Assembly (NCBI RefSeq): GCF_004770055.1
Contig: NZ_RQEP01000005.1
Location: 1,178,001 to 1,242,000, forward strand
Source: Leptospira semungkisensis
Lineage (GTDB): Bacteria; Spirochaetota; Leptospiria; Leptospirales; Leptospiraceae
Direction of reading: 5' to 3'
Length of the DNA: 64,000 nt
Every line of letters begins with the position of its first letter. Position 1 is the stretch's first letter. The notes under the pieces are model-generated. The model saw nothing but the letters and a program-made list of their open reading frames with translations. It was not told the origin of the DNA and did no database searches. A program made the position numbers and the translations under genes. Below are positions 47,752-57,029 of the stretch, piece after piece.

Positions 47752-50700
47752 TAGTTTTGCTGCCTAAATACCCTTACAGGCGTATTATTTTTACCCACAC
47801 TTACATATAAATAATTCACTCCTCCGGTTGATACGGATACAGCGGAGAAGATCTGTTGCACATTCGTAGGATCTGTCAAACCCGCACCTGCTACCTGTGT
47901 CCATGCGCTGGAGGCTGATCCAGGATTTGCAGTATTCGTACGGTAAACCCTAATTCCCGCGGTATTATCAAAACCTACATAGAGATAGGATCCGTTTTTA
48001 ACGACCATGGTCATGCTTCTATTAGTGGAATCTCCGAAGTTCGTAATTCCGCTTCCATCGTCTCCTACAACGGACCATTCTCCCGATTCGCAAGTTGTCG
48101 GATTAGTACTATCGGCTCCTCCGTTAGTAGGATCGCATTTCCAGAGCTGAGCTCTTCGATTTGTGGTGGTTCCATCCGTGCAACCCGAAGCGGTTCCGGC
48201 TGACGTTCTAATCGTAGTGGCCTGAGTACTTTGAATGCAGATCGTTCGAGTCATATAAAGGTTCCCATTGAATTCTGCAAATTGAGCGATCGCTTTGTCA
48301 GCGGGAACCAGGTCGTAAAGTTTGGAAAGCTCTAGGGAGAACCAAGTATTTGAAGCTCCATGCCAATTTGAATTGCTTCTAGGTCCGATCTCTGTCCAGT
48401 CCGAACAAGTATCAGGACCAGAGCAAGGAGTGACTGGGCTTGCAGTCGTGGAACGTATAATAGATCCGTTATGTCCGACGGCATGCAATCCTCCGTTACC
48501 AGCATAGATCCTGTCATTAAATACGAACATGGAATCAACACCGATATAGTATGCCCAGTTTGGAGAGGCATTGTTGGAAACGACTCCTGATAGGAAGGTA
48601 GGACCTCCGAAATAAGACATGTAGTTGATCAAGAATCTTGCTCCGTGACTTCCATCATACGCATCGCAGTTTGATCCGGAAGTACAGAAGCCTTTGGTCG
48701 TATCTGCGCTGTTGAAACTGATATAACCTAAGTCAGGTGCGTTCAAACCTCCTAGTAATCCGCCAAGGACCGGTCCCCCTGAATTGCTAGTCTTTGCAAA
48801 GCCTGGATAAACTCTGTTGTTCTGGACTACCATCGAAGTAGCGGTCGCAGTAACTGAGCCTGTAATCGTACTCATATCAATGTATTTATAATTCAAGTTG
48901 GTAGAAGTGTCAGAAGAATAATACAAGTAGTCGAAGAGATAATTTCCACTTGCATCAGGAGTGGTTCTCGCTCCGCCCACAAAAATATACGGAATACCGT
49001 TTAGAATTCCGTTCACGAAGACACCTCTACTGTTTTCGTTATCCGGTCCACAACCGGAAGCGAGGGTGGCGTTATTCACAGTGCAAGAGGAATGACCTAA
49101 TGTAACGTAAGGCGGAACAGGAATGCTATTCTCTCTCGAAGTCGCGGTATTTGAACTCACATTCGTAGAGTCGCCATTCTGAGCCGTAGTATCTTTGGTG
49201 AAACTGAACTGAACGTTTTCAGGAGAAGTCCCGTCATAGTTGAATCTAAGTGCTCCACTTCCCGCATTATTCGGGCCATTATACAGTTTATTATTGAAAT
49301 CCACTAGATAACCGAAGGTTGAAGAATTCGGATCCACAGAAATAGGACCATCCGAGAAGTTTACTGGAGAAGTTCCGCATCCAATGAAGGAGGCTCTATC
49401 TCTCGGAGAAGATTGCATATTCTCCGTATCCAAAGAGTTTCGAATGGATCCCCAACTGCTATTGTCGAATCCATCTCCATCCACATTATTTGCTCCCATT
49501 ACAGTATATTGTGATCCGGATTGTATTAGGTTATGTGTTACACATACCTTGGAGGAATCGGCTGCTGCTCCGCCGCATACAATACCATCTAGGATCTTGG
49601 CGGAGTTTACTGTTCCTAAGCTACTTGTTCCAATGAACGAATAACGTTTTGCACATTCAGTAGTAGTGCTGCACTCCGCGGATCCTGTCGTATTGGTTCC
49701 TGATTTGATCGGCTTGGAGAAACTCACGATTACCGAGGTGACACTTGCACAAGCAGCGGAAGTAACTTTTAATTGCTCCTGGCCTACGAAGTCTCCATAA
49801 TTCGGACAACTTAGAGTATTTGAAAGAGGAGAAAGATCCGTTATGCCCGGTTTATTTGCTACTAATGTGTAGCCTACTCCGCTGGTTTGCGCAGAAGAGA
49901 GTGTTAATACATATACTGCACCGCTACCGGAAACAGAAGAAACAGTTAATGCTGAACTGGACGAAGTAAAATTGCTATTGTCCGAACAGGTTCCGGATAA
50001 CGCTGAAGTTAATGCAATCTTATAATTAGATGCGGTCGTTGCTCCCGAAGTGGCCAGGGATTCGGAGAATGTGACTCGGATCGAAGTAGGGGTCAAAGAG
50101 ACCACATTCGTAAGAATAGGAGGAGTCAGATCCACAGCATTCACAGTAAGAGTAGTATTACCGCTTAACGCACCCAAGGTCGCAGTGATCGTGGCGGTTC
50201 CCGCATTTACACCGGTGGCCTTTCCTTCCGTCCCGGAAGAATTGCTTACAGTAGCTATACTTGTACTAGAAGAAGTCCAAGTAACCGAAGTAGTTATATT
50301 CTGGGTGCTTGTATCCGTATACGTTCCGGTAGCTACAAAGTTTTGGGTCTGGGTTTGATAGATAGAAGGCGCCGTAGGGGAGACAGAAATGGAGACTAAC
50401 TGAGCCGCTGTCACAGTAAGATTAGTTGAGCCTGAAATGGAGCCTAACGTAGCCGAAATTGTGGTCCCTCCTGTTCCTGTCGCAGTGAGCAAACCGTTAT
50501 TTCCGGATGCATTGCTGATCACCGCTCTAGTTATAACTGAGGAGGCCCAGGTGACTTGAGTTGTGATATCCAGAGTGGTTCCGTCTGAGTAGACTCCATT
50601 CGCAGTATAGTTGGCCGTGTTCCCTTTTGGTAGACTGTAATTCACAGGAGCCACTTGGATAGAAGTCAACACTGCTGCCGTAATAGTAACTGCAGTTGCG

Positions 50701-53700
50701 GTGCTTGTAACCGAGTTATAGGTTGCACTGATATTAGCAGAGCCGATCTGGATGGCTGTAACCAGTCCACTGGTCGCTTGTGCATTACTTACTGTTGCTT
50801 TACTCGGATCCGAAGAAGTCCAGGTAGCTTGGATGGTCAGATCTTGAGTGGATCCGTCCGTATAATTTCCTATTGCCGTAAAATTCTGACTTCTTCCCTT
50901 AGCAATGCTGAGAGTCGGATTTGGTGCGATCGTGATCGAGGTTAGAGTTGGAGAAGTTACAGTCAATATACTCGCGGGAGAAGTTACTCCACTTAAAGAA
51001 GCTGTAATATTCGTGCTTCCCGTTTGCAATGTAGAAGATTGGCCTTGGGATCCATTCGCATTGCTGATCGTTGCAATGTTTGTCGCAGAAGAGACCCAGG
51101 TGACCTGGGTGCTGATATCCAAAGTGCTTCCATCACTATACGTTCCAGTGGCTTTAAACGTCTGAGGTAATCCCAAAGCGACACTTGGATTTGTAGGATT
51201 GATTTGAATAGAGACCAGAGAAGCTGCAGTCACGGTTAGATTGGAACTTCCACTGATAGAACCCAGATTTGCAGAGATACTAGAAGTCCCCTGACTACTA
51301 CCAGGAGCAGAGTTCAGGATCTTTTGAGGTCCTGCTGCAAGATTGCCTAGTTGAACAGCGGAAGTATTGGAACTTCCCCAAGAAACTTGATCACTAATAT
51401 TTAATGTAGTTCCGTCGGAATAAGTTCCTATCGCCTGAGCATAGGTCGACGTTCCGAGAGCAATCGTATTCTGATTCAGATAAACTTCTAAAGAAGTCAA
51501 TACTGCATTCGTGACTTGAAAGGTTGCAGAAGTAGATACGGAACCTAATACAGCGGTAATATTTGTTTGTCCTACAGTGATTCCACTCGCCTTACCTTGT
51601 CGACCGGTCGCGTTGTCCAAGGTAACAACGGAAGTATTATTGCTTCCCCAAGTTACTTGAGTCGTTAGATCTATCCAACTACCGTCGGAGTATGTTCCTG
51701 TCGCAGTTAGATTTGTGGATCTTCCTTTCGGAACTGTAGGAAGAGAAGGAGTGATCGTGATCGACTCCAAGGTTGCAGCTGTCACAGTCAGAGTGCTTGT
51801 AGCCGAAGTAATGCTATTATAAGTAGCCGAGATATCCGACGTTCCAATGGATACAGTAGAAGCAATTCCTTGCGATCCATTTGCGTTGCTAATCGTAGCT
51901 ACATTCGTTGAAGCGGAGTTCCATGTTGCAAGATTGGTCAAGTCCTGTGTGCTTCCGTCAGTATAAGTACCGGTTGCCATAAAGGATTGAGTAAGTCCCA
52001 ATGCTACGCTAGGATTTGTAGGAGTGATTGCGATAGAGACTAGAGCGGCGGTTATGACAGTAATATCCGAAGATCCAGTGATTGCGCCTAGAGTAGCACT
52101 CACCGTTGCAGTACCTAAACTTCCTCCAGTAGCGATGATATTCTTTTTAGGAATTGAATTCAAAGTACCAAGTTGAACGATCGTATTGTCCGATGTGCTC
52201 CAAGTGACCTGATCGCTAATATTCAAACTCGTTCCATCCGAATAGACACCTGTTGCTTGGACATAAGTAGATGTTCCCTCATGAAGGGGATTCTCATCCG
52301 CAGCTACTTGGATAGAATTCAATATTGCATTCGTCACCTTGAATGGACTATTTCCGATTACTCCGTTCAGGGTGGCGGAGACTGTGGCAGTACCAGTATT
52401 CACTCCTGTAGCCTGTCCTTCGGAACCACTAGCGTTATCCATCGTGACCGTAGAATTGGAAGAACTGGACCAGGTTACTTGCGTAGTGAGATTTTGAAAA
52501 GACCCATCAGAAAAGATACCAGTCGCAGTCAGATTCATACTTCTTCCCTTAGGAGTAGAAGGATTACCTGGAGTAATCGTGATGGATTGCAAGGTCGCTG
52601 CTGTCACAGTCAGAGTGCTTACAGGAGAAGTTACTCCACCTAAAGAAGCGGATATATCCGAAGTTCCAACTGCAATACTGGTTGAGAGTCCCGAAGATCC
52701 GGAGGCACTACTAACCGTTGCTACACTCGTATTCGCAGAGTTCCAAGCTACTTGGTTCGTCAGGTCCTTGGTCGTAGTATCCGAATATGTTCCGATCGCA
52801 GTAAAGTTTTGAGTCAATCCCAGAGCGATGCTTGGATTTGTAGGATTGATCTGAATGGAAGAAAGAGTCGCAGAAGTGACAGTAATGCTCGTTGATCCAT
52901 TCGTACTTCCTAAAGTTGCAGTAATATTAACAGTGCCTTGGTTTCCTCCAACAGGTGAATCCAGTTCTATCTTAGGAGTCGATGTCAAGACCCCGATCTG
53001 AAGGACAGTGCCATCCGAGCTAGTCCAGATTACTTGATCACTTATATTCAAAGAGGATCCGTCTGAGTAAACTCCCGTGGCCATGGCGTATGTAGATGTA
53101 CCCAATGGAATAGAGGTATTGTCAGGAGTAACTTGAATAGAAGTGAGTATAGCGTTAGTCACCTTGAATGTGACCGAGGCATTGACCCCATTCAGCATAG
53201 CCAAGACATTAGCCGAACCTGAAGAAACTCCAGTAGCAGTTCCTTGTTTTCCTGGGGTATTATCTACGGTTCCAATAGAAGCATTTGAACTAGACCAAGT
53301 TACTTGCATAGTAAGATCGGAGCTCGTACCATCCGAATAAATACCGGTAGCAGTCAGTCCGATGCTTGTTCCCTTAGGAGTAGTTGGGTTGCCTGGAGTG
53401 ATCGTGATGGATTCTAAACTTGCAGCAGTAACCATAAGCACGGAAGTATCCGAAGACACTCCGCTTAAAGTGGCAGAAATATTCGTACTTCCAGCGCTTA
53501 GAGTAGAAGCTATCCCTTTACCTCCGGATGCATTGCTGATCGTTGCGATCGTAATATCAGAAGAAGACCAGGTAACCGAATTTGTAAGATCTTGAGTAGA
53601 ATTATCGGAGAAGGTCCCGGTCGCGGTGAAATTCTGAGAGAGCCCGTTGGCAACTGTCGGATTTGTCGGGCTGATTTGAATCGAAACTAAGGCAGCAGAA

Positions 53701-55226
53701 GTCACTGTAATATTTGCTGAACCGGAAACAGAACCTAAGGTTGCAGTAACAGAGACCGTGCCTTGGTTGCCTGTATCCGGCGACTGGACTTTCTGCTCCG
53801 GTATAGAATTTAAATTACCTAATTGTAATATAGTAGTATCTGCCACGGACCAAGCGACTTGGTCGCTGATATTTTGAGATGTTCCATCCGAATAGATCCC
53901 GGTAGCCAATACATAGGTGACCGTGCCTAAATGAATGGAAGTTTGGTCCGGGATCACTTGGATAGAAGTCAGAACCGCGGCAGTCACTTGTAGCTGAATG
54001 GATTGACTTATACCTCCGATAGCTGCGGTAATATTTGTACTTCCAACGGAGACTCCTGTGACTCTACCTTGCAAGCCCGCTCCGTTATCTACTGTTGCTA
54101 TCGTACTATCCTTACTTGCCCAAGTTACTTGAGAGGTAATATCCGAAGAAGTGCCATCCGAAAAGATTCCAGTTGCAGTCATATTCAATATGTTGCCGCT
54201 AGCTACCTTCGGGTTTGCAGGAGTAATGATGATCTTGTTTAAGACTGCATCCGTTACTGTGATCGTCGCCTGTCCATTGACGGCACCTAGATTGGCAGTA
54301 ACAGTAGCCGTTCCTTTGCCTTGGGTATCCACCATTCCTTTGTCACTGCTTGTATTTCCGACAGTAAACACGTTCGTATCCGAAGAGGACCATCCCACTT
54401 GCAAAGTGATATCGTGAGTTGAATTATCGCTGTAAGTACCTATGGCAGTGTATTGTTGCATTTGGCCGAGCGCATAAGATGAATTATTCGGCGTTATGGA
54501 TATCGAGTTCAGAGTAGCTGCACTTACTGTGAGAGGAAGGCTTGCGTTATAAGTATTAAAGTCTGCAGTGATCTGAATCGGTCCTCCTGCTGCGACTCCG
54601 AATACGGAGGCAGTATTGTCGATGGTCGCTACGGAATGATTCGAAGTATCCCAGGTGACATCCGGATCATTGGTTAAATCATTATGACTTCCGTCTGCAA
54701 AATTACCTACTAAATTGCATTGTCTCGTTGCTCCTTGGGGAAGAGGCGTATTAGAATTATCGCATACGATTGTGATCCCTGTCATTGCAGCAGCAGTAAC
54801 CGTCAAATCAATCTGATCGGAAAATCCTAGATAGTCTATGGATATATCGGTGCTTCCTACATCTATCGCCTTGGCCTGTCCAGTAATGGTCGCGGTCATC
54901 TGAACGATAGAATTGTCCGTAACAGACCAAGTTGCGTCCGGAGTAATATCCTGAGTTGTGTTGTTAGAATAAATTGCAGTAGCTTTCAACTGCATGCTAC
55001 TCGTCTTTGCAAAAGCGGTAGAAGGAGCGGAGATCTCTACTCTTTGTAAAACGGCAGGGCTATCATTAGGACCCGGTAAGAAGAAGAGACCAGGTCCTCC
55101 CTTTTTTCGAGCAGCGAGACCTGCAGCACCGGACAAGAGCGGCCAGGCAGAGCAACTCTCTAAAACGGAAATTAAACAGAGAGAACAAATACATCTGAAC
55201 GTGACTTTAAAAACTAAACCACTCAT
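47751..55226 (-). CDS. LigB-like Ig-repeat surface lipoprotein (18 Big_2 domains)
   Basis: 2491 aa, the largest gene here. Lipobox LESC (Cys25), then AWPLLSGAAGLAARKKGG as in LigB. Residues 60-1699 are 18 Big_2 domains and 1700-2491 a non-repeat C-terminal region closely similar to that of the paralogue at 40321 (shared segments include WAYYIGVDS, GGLHAVGHNGSIIRS, SDWTEIGPRSN and VQQIFSAVSV). It is longer than known LigA/LigB (12-13 domains) mainly because of two additional three-domain units. GGATAGAG lies upstream of the ATG. Three small lipoprotein genes follow with overlapping starts. A surface adhesin or complement-binding role is inferred from the family. Confidence 0.9.
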   Translation of the reverse strand: MSGLVFKVTFRCICSLCLISVLESCSAWPLLSGAAGLAARKKGGPGLFFLPGPNDSPAVLQRVEISAPSTAFAKTSSMQLKATAIYSNNTTQDITPDATWSVTDNSIVQMTATITGQAKAIDVGSTDISIDYLGFSDQIDLTVTAAAMTGITIVCDNSNTPLPQGATRQCNLVGNFADGSHNDLTNDPDVTWDTSNHSVATIDNTASVFGVAAGGPIQITADFNTYNASLPLTVSAATLNSISITPNNSSYALGQMQQYTAIGTYSDNSTHDITLQVGWSSSDTNVFTVGNTSSDKGMVDTQGKGTATVTANLGAVNGQATITVTDAVLNKIIITPANPKVASGNILNMTATGIFSDGTSSDITSQVTWASKDSTIATVDNGAGLQGRVTGVSVGSTNITAAIGGISQSIQLQVTAAVLTSIQVIPDQTSIHLGTVTYVLATGIYSDGTSQNISDQVAWSVADTTILQLGNLNSIPEQKVQSPDTGNQGTVSVTATLGSVSGSANITVTSAALVSIQISPTNPTVANGLSQNFTATGTFSDNSTQDLTNSVTWSSSDITIATISNASGGKGIASTLSAGSTNISATLSGVSSDTSVLMVTAASLESITITPGNPTTPKGTSIGLTATGIYSDGTSSDLTMQVTWSSSNASIGTVDNTPGKQGTATGVSSGSANVLAMLNGVNASVTFKVTNAILTSIQVTPDNTSIPLGTSTYAMATGVYSDGSSLNISDQVIWTSSDGTVLQIGVLTSTPKIELDSPVGGNQGTVNITATLGSTNGSTSITVTSATLSSIQINPTNPSIALGLTQNFTAIGTYSDTTTKDLTNQVAWNSANTSVATVSSASGSSGLSTSIAVGTSDISASLGGVTSPVSTLTVTAATLQSITITPGNPSTPKGRSMNLTATGIFSDGSFQNLTTQVTWSSSSNSTVTMDNASGSEGQATGVNTGTATVSATLNGVIGNSPFKVTNAILNSIQVAADENPLHEGTSTYVQATGVYSDGTSLNISDQVTWSTSDNTIVQLGTLNSIPKKNIIATGGSLGTATVSATLGAITGSSDITVITAALVSIAITPTNPSVALGLTQSFMATGTYTDGSTQDLTNLATWNSASTNVATISNANGSQGIASTVSIGTSDISATYNSITSATSTLTVTAATLESITITPSLPTVPKGRSTNLTATGTYSDGSWIDLTTQVTWGSNNTSVVTLDNATGRQGKASGITVGQTNITAVLGSVSTSATFQVTNAVLTSLEVYLNQNTIALGTSTYAQAIGTYSDGTTLNISDQVSWGSSNTSAVQLGNLAAGPQKILNSAPGSSQGTSSISANLGSISGSSNLTVTAASLVSIQINPTNPSVALGLPQTFKATGTYSDGSTLDISTQVTWVSSATNIATISNANGSQGQSSTLQTGSTNITASLSGVTSPASILTVTSPTLTSITIAPNPTLSIAKGRSQNFTAIGNYTDGSTQDLTIQATWTSSDPSKATVSNAQATSGLVTAIQIGSANISATYNSVTSTATAVTITAAVLTSIQVAPVNYSLPKGNTANYTANGVYSDGTTLDITTQVTWASSVITRAVISNASGNNGLLTATGTGGTTISATLGSISGSTNLTVTAAQLVSISVSPTAPSIYQTQTQNFVATGTYTDTSTQNITTSVTWTSSSTSIATVSNSSGTEGKATGVNAGTATITATLGALSGNTTLTVNAVDLTPPILTNVVSLTPTSIRVTFSESLATSGATTASNYKIALTSALSGTCSDNSNFTSSSSALTVSSVSGSGAVYVLTLSSAQTSGVGYTLVANKPGITDLSPLSNTLSCPNYGDFVGQEQLKVTSAACASVTSVIVSFSKPIKSGTNTTGSAECSTTTECAKRYSFIGTSSLGTVNSAKILDGIVCGGAAADSSKVCVTHNLIQSGSQYTVMGANNVDGDGFDNSSWGSIRNSLDTENMQSSPRDRASFIGCGTSPVNFSDGPISVDPNSSTFGYLVDFNNKLYNGPNNAGSGALRFNYDGTSPENVQFSFTKDTTAQNGDSTNVSSNTATSRENSIPVPPYVTLGHSSCTVNNATLASGCGPDNENSRGVFVNGILNGIPYIFVGGARTTPDASGNYLFDYLYYSSDTSTNLNYKYIDMSTITGSVTATATSMVVQNNRVYPGFAKTSNSGGPVLGGLLGGLNAPDLGYISFNSADTTKGFCTSGSNCDAYDGSHGARFLINYMSYFGGPTFLSGVVSNNASPNWAYYIGVDSMFVFNDRIYAGNGGLHAVGHNGSIIRSTTASPVTPCSGPDTCSDWTEIGPRSNSNWHGASNTWFSLELSKLYDLVPADKAIAQFAEFNGNLYMTRTICIQSTQATTIRTSAGTASGCTDGTTTNRRAQLWKCDPTNGGADSTNPTTCESGEWSVVGDDGSGITNFGDSTNRSMTMVVKNGSYLYVGFDNTAGIRVYRTNTANPGSASSAWTQVAGAGLTDPTNVQQIFSAVSVSTGGVNYLYVSVGKNNTPVRVFRQQN
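50130..55049 (-). repeat. Big_2 repeat array of Lig cassette 2 (18 domains, four A-B-C triads)
   Basis: Domains 1-2 (residues 60-238) are the same N-terminal types as in the paralogue. Residues 239-1336 are four successive A-B-C triads (domains 3-5, 6-8, 9-11, 12-14). Domain 15 is type A, and 16-18 are the unique end types also found in the paralogue. Each triad is about 274 residues (about 823 bp). The C-type domains carry the LQLGxLNSxP insert and are 93-94 aa against 90-91 for A and B. Confidence 0.88.
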
Positions 55227-55524
55227 GTTCTCTATCCAAAAAATCCTCTTTCGAGCCGTTCGGGATAAACGTTGTGCGCCTTTGAGAAAGAAAATGGATA
55301 TACATCCGCTTCTATTGAAAGCAAGGAAAAAACACTAATTTGACAATGTTAACTGGAAAAAATTTATTTATAACACATTAGGCGAAAAAGAACATTCTGG
55401 CGGCTCTATCTTCCTCCAAAAGAAGAGGAGCACACTTTGTTTGGCGGGTTATCGCGCAACGTCTGGGTTATGTCCCATTATTGAACAAAGGCTGAATACT
55501 TTAGAATATTAGAATATTTAGGAG
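55227..55524. other. Intergenic region between the carboxylase homologue and the large Lig gene
   Basis: 298 bp, presumably holding the Lig cassette 2 promoter. A plus-strand TTGACA (55340-55345) with TTTATT 17 bases later looks like a promoter but points toward the end of the minus-strand carboxylase gene, where no plus-strand gene is seen. A small or antisense RNA is possible but unsupported. No terminator was recognised for the carboxylase gene. Confidence 0.35.
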
Positions 55525-57027
55525 TTATTTAGTATCTGTGAGGACCCAATCTTTGTGGGAAAAATCGTCTTTCACCTTCATAAGATCTCGATTCGGATCT
55601 ATGAATACCCGGCTTTTTTTGCCGTTTAAAGAGACTCTAACGTCTGCATTGACTGATATTTCGTCTCCCGTGCGGGTCTTTTCCTTTTCTCCCAGAAAAT
55701 GTGCGAATTGTAGGATGAGATCCGGCTGAGTACTCATCATTGTTTTTTGCAACTCAGTTAGGTATGATTCCGGCAATACATATTGAATCTCTCCGGTCCG
55801 GAGGTTCGTAACTCTAAAAGATGCGATCCCGTTCTTTTGGATCAGCATAATATGCCAGGCAAATCGAAATCCCTGCTCCGTCCAAAGATGGTTTCCCGGA
55901 TATAGAAAGTGGCGAAGAGGCAAGGCGATTTGGAGAAAAATATAGATCCCGGCTGCCCAGGCGCCGAATCGAAATATAAATCCTGAAGTAAAGCGGGAGA
56001 TAGAGGATTCAAGGCGACTTCCCCAAGTATTCGGATTTTCTAATATATATAGAAGTTTGAAAAAATATTCGGCTAAAAAGAAACGAAGTGCAACTGGAAA
56101 CTTCAGCCAGATAACCTTAAGCAAGTTCCTGAATTCTCCATAAGGGAAGAGACCTCTTTTCTTAAGAAACCTTCGAGCTTTTAGAGGCCAACTGGGAGAA
56201 AAGAAAAGCAACGCAGAAAAGATCATGATCCAGGGAAACATTCCGATCGGAAATAATCTCCAAGTCAGTAAATGAAATATTACGACTGCACCATATGCCC
56301 AAGGTCTCAGCCTTGATCTCAATAGACAGAACGGGACAAACAGATCGAAGAATAATCCAGCATAGCTGAATAAGTATCCGGCGATCGGATAGGTAAAGAA
56401 ACCTCCGAGCACAGGGAAGTCAGTATTTCTAACGAGCCAAATTCGCAGAGGTTGAGCTTGAAAGAGCCAGTCAGGAACTAACTTAGCGAGTCCTCCGAAA
56501 AAATATACACAACCAATTTGAAATCTTAGGATCCAAATACACCAGTTCGGAACTTTGGGAATGGACCATCTACCGTTTCGATAAGTATCCAGAAAATGAG
56601 GCAAAGAAAAACAGCAATCTGCAGGGATCCAAAACAAAAGGCATAATAAAAGAGTAATGAAGTAATAATGGTTTAAGTAAGTGGATACGTCCAGTAGATT
56701 GAAATAGAGAAATCCGACCAGATAGATTGCCAGGGATGTGCGATATAGGACTCCGAGAGAGATTCCGATTGCAGCAATACATAATATTATAAAAACAGGA
56801 TATAGGATCCATGCAGGAAAAACAGGAACCCAAGAGAATCCGAAATATTTAAAATGAAAAGATGGCTCTATAAAATATTTTCGCACCCAGCCGTAATGTA
56901 AATACCTGGCTGCGGTTACGAATAATAAGATCCCGAATCCGAAACGAAAAGCGCCTAAGGACCAGGCAGGAGAGTTTGCATTCAATTTAGATCTTAGATT
57001 TTTAGAAAAGACAGAGATCGAATCCAT
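55525..57027 (-). CDS. Vitamin K-dependent gamma-carboxylase homologue (HTTM domain)
   Basis: 500 aa from the ATG at 57027, three bases after the dprA stop. Multi-pass membrane enzyme like human GGCX. Recognisable segments: LYRTSLAIYLVGFLYFNLLD, TYLNHYYF (His120, matching GGCX His160), VYFFGGLAKLVPDW (Lys182, matching the catalytic Lys218 in VYFIAGVKKLDADW), FPIGMFPWIMIFSALLFFSP, and the lumenal-type RHFLYPGNHLWTEQGFRFAW followed by RTGEIQYVLP. A leptospiral orthologue has been studied and was reported, from memory, to have altered activity suggesting a role other than protein carboxylation. The last gene after the TPR lipoprotein and dprA, and upstream of Lig cassette 2 on the same strand. 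Natural substrate unknown. Confidence 0.9.
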   Translation of the reverse strand: MDSISVFSKNLRSKLNANSPAWSLGAFRFGFGILLFVTAARYLHYGWVRKYFIEPSFHFKYFGFSWVPVFPAWILYPVFIILCIAAIGISLGVLYRTSLAIYLVGFLYFNLLDVSTYLNHYYFITLLLCLLFWIPADCCFSLPHFLDTYRNGRWSIPKVPNWCIWILRFQIGCVYFFGGLAKLVPDWLFQAQPLRIWLVRNTDFPVLGGFFTYPIAGYLFSYAGLFFDLFVPFCLLRSRLRPWAYGAVVIFHLLTWRLFPIGMFPWIMIFSALLFFSPSWPLKARRFLKKRGLFPYGEFRNLLKVIWLKFPVALRFFLAEYFFKLLYILENPNTWGSRLESSISRFTSGFIFRFGAWAAGIYIFLQIALPLRHFLYPGNHLWTEQGFRFAWHIMLIQKNGIASFRVTNLRTGEIQYVLPESYLTELQKTMMSTQPDLILQFAHFLGEKEKTRTGDEISVNADVRVSLNGKKSRVFIDPNRDLMKVKDDFSHKDWVLTDTK

Positions 57028-57029
57028 TC

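Noticed and set aside
52173..52643. 156-aa plus-strand frame antisense to the cassette 2 Ig repeats
   Set aside because: Arg/Ser-rich shadow of the repeat array, without ribosome-binding site or recognisable fold.
54994..55338. 114-aa plus-strand frame over the N-terminus of the large Lig gene
   Set aside because: Antisense to the clear lipoprotein start (lipobox and AWPLL motif) of the Lig gene; no independent evidence.
55340..55368. TTGACA/TTTATT pair suggesting a plus-strand small RNA gene
   Set aside because: Only the -35 box is good, no terminator follows and no structure is clear; kept only as a note in the intergenic entry.
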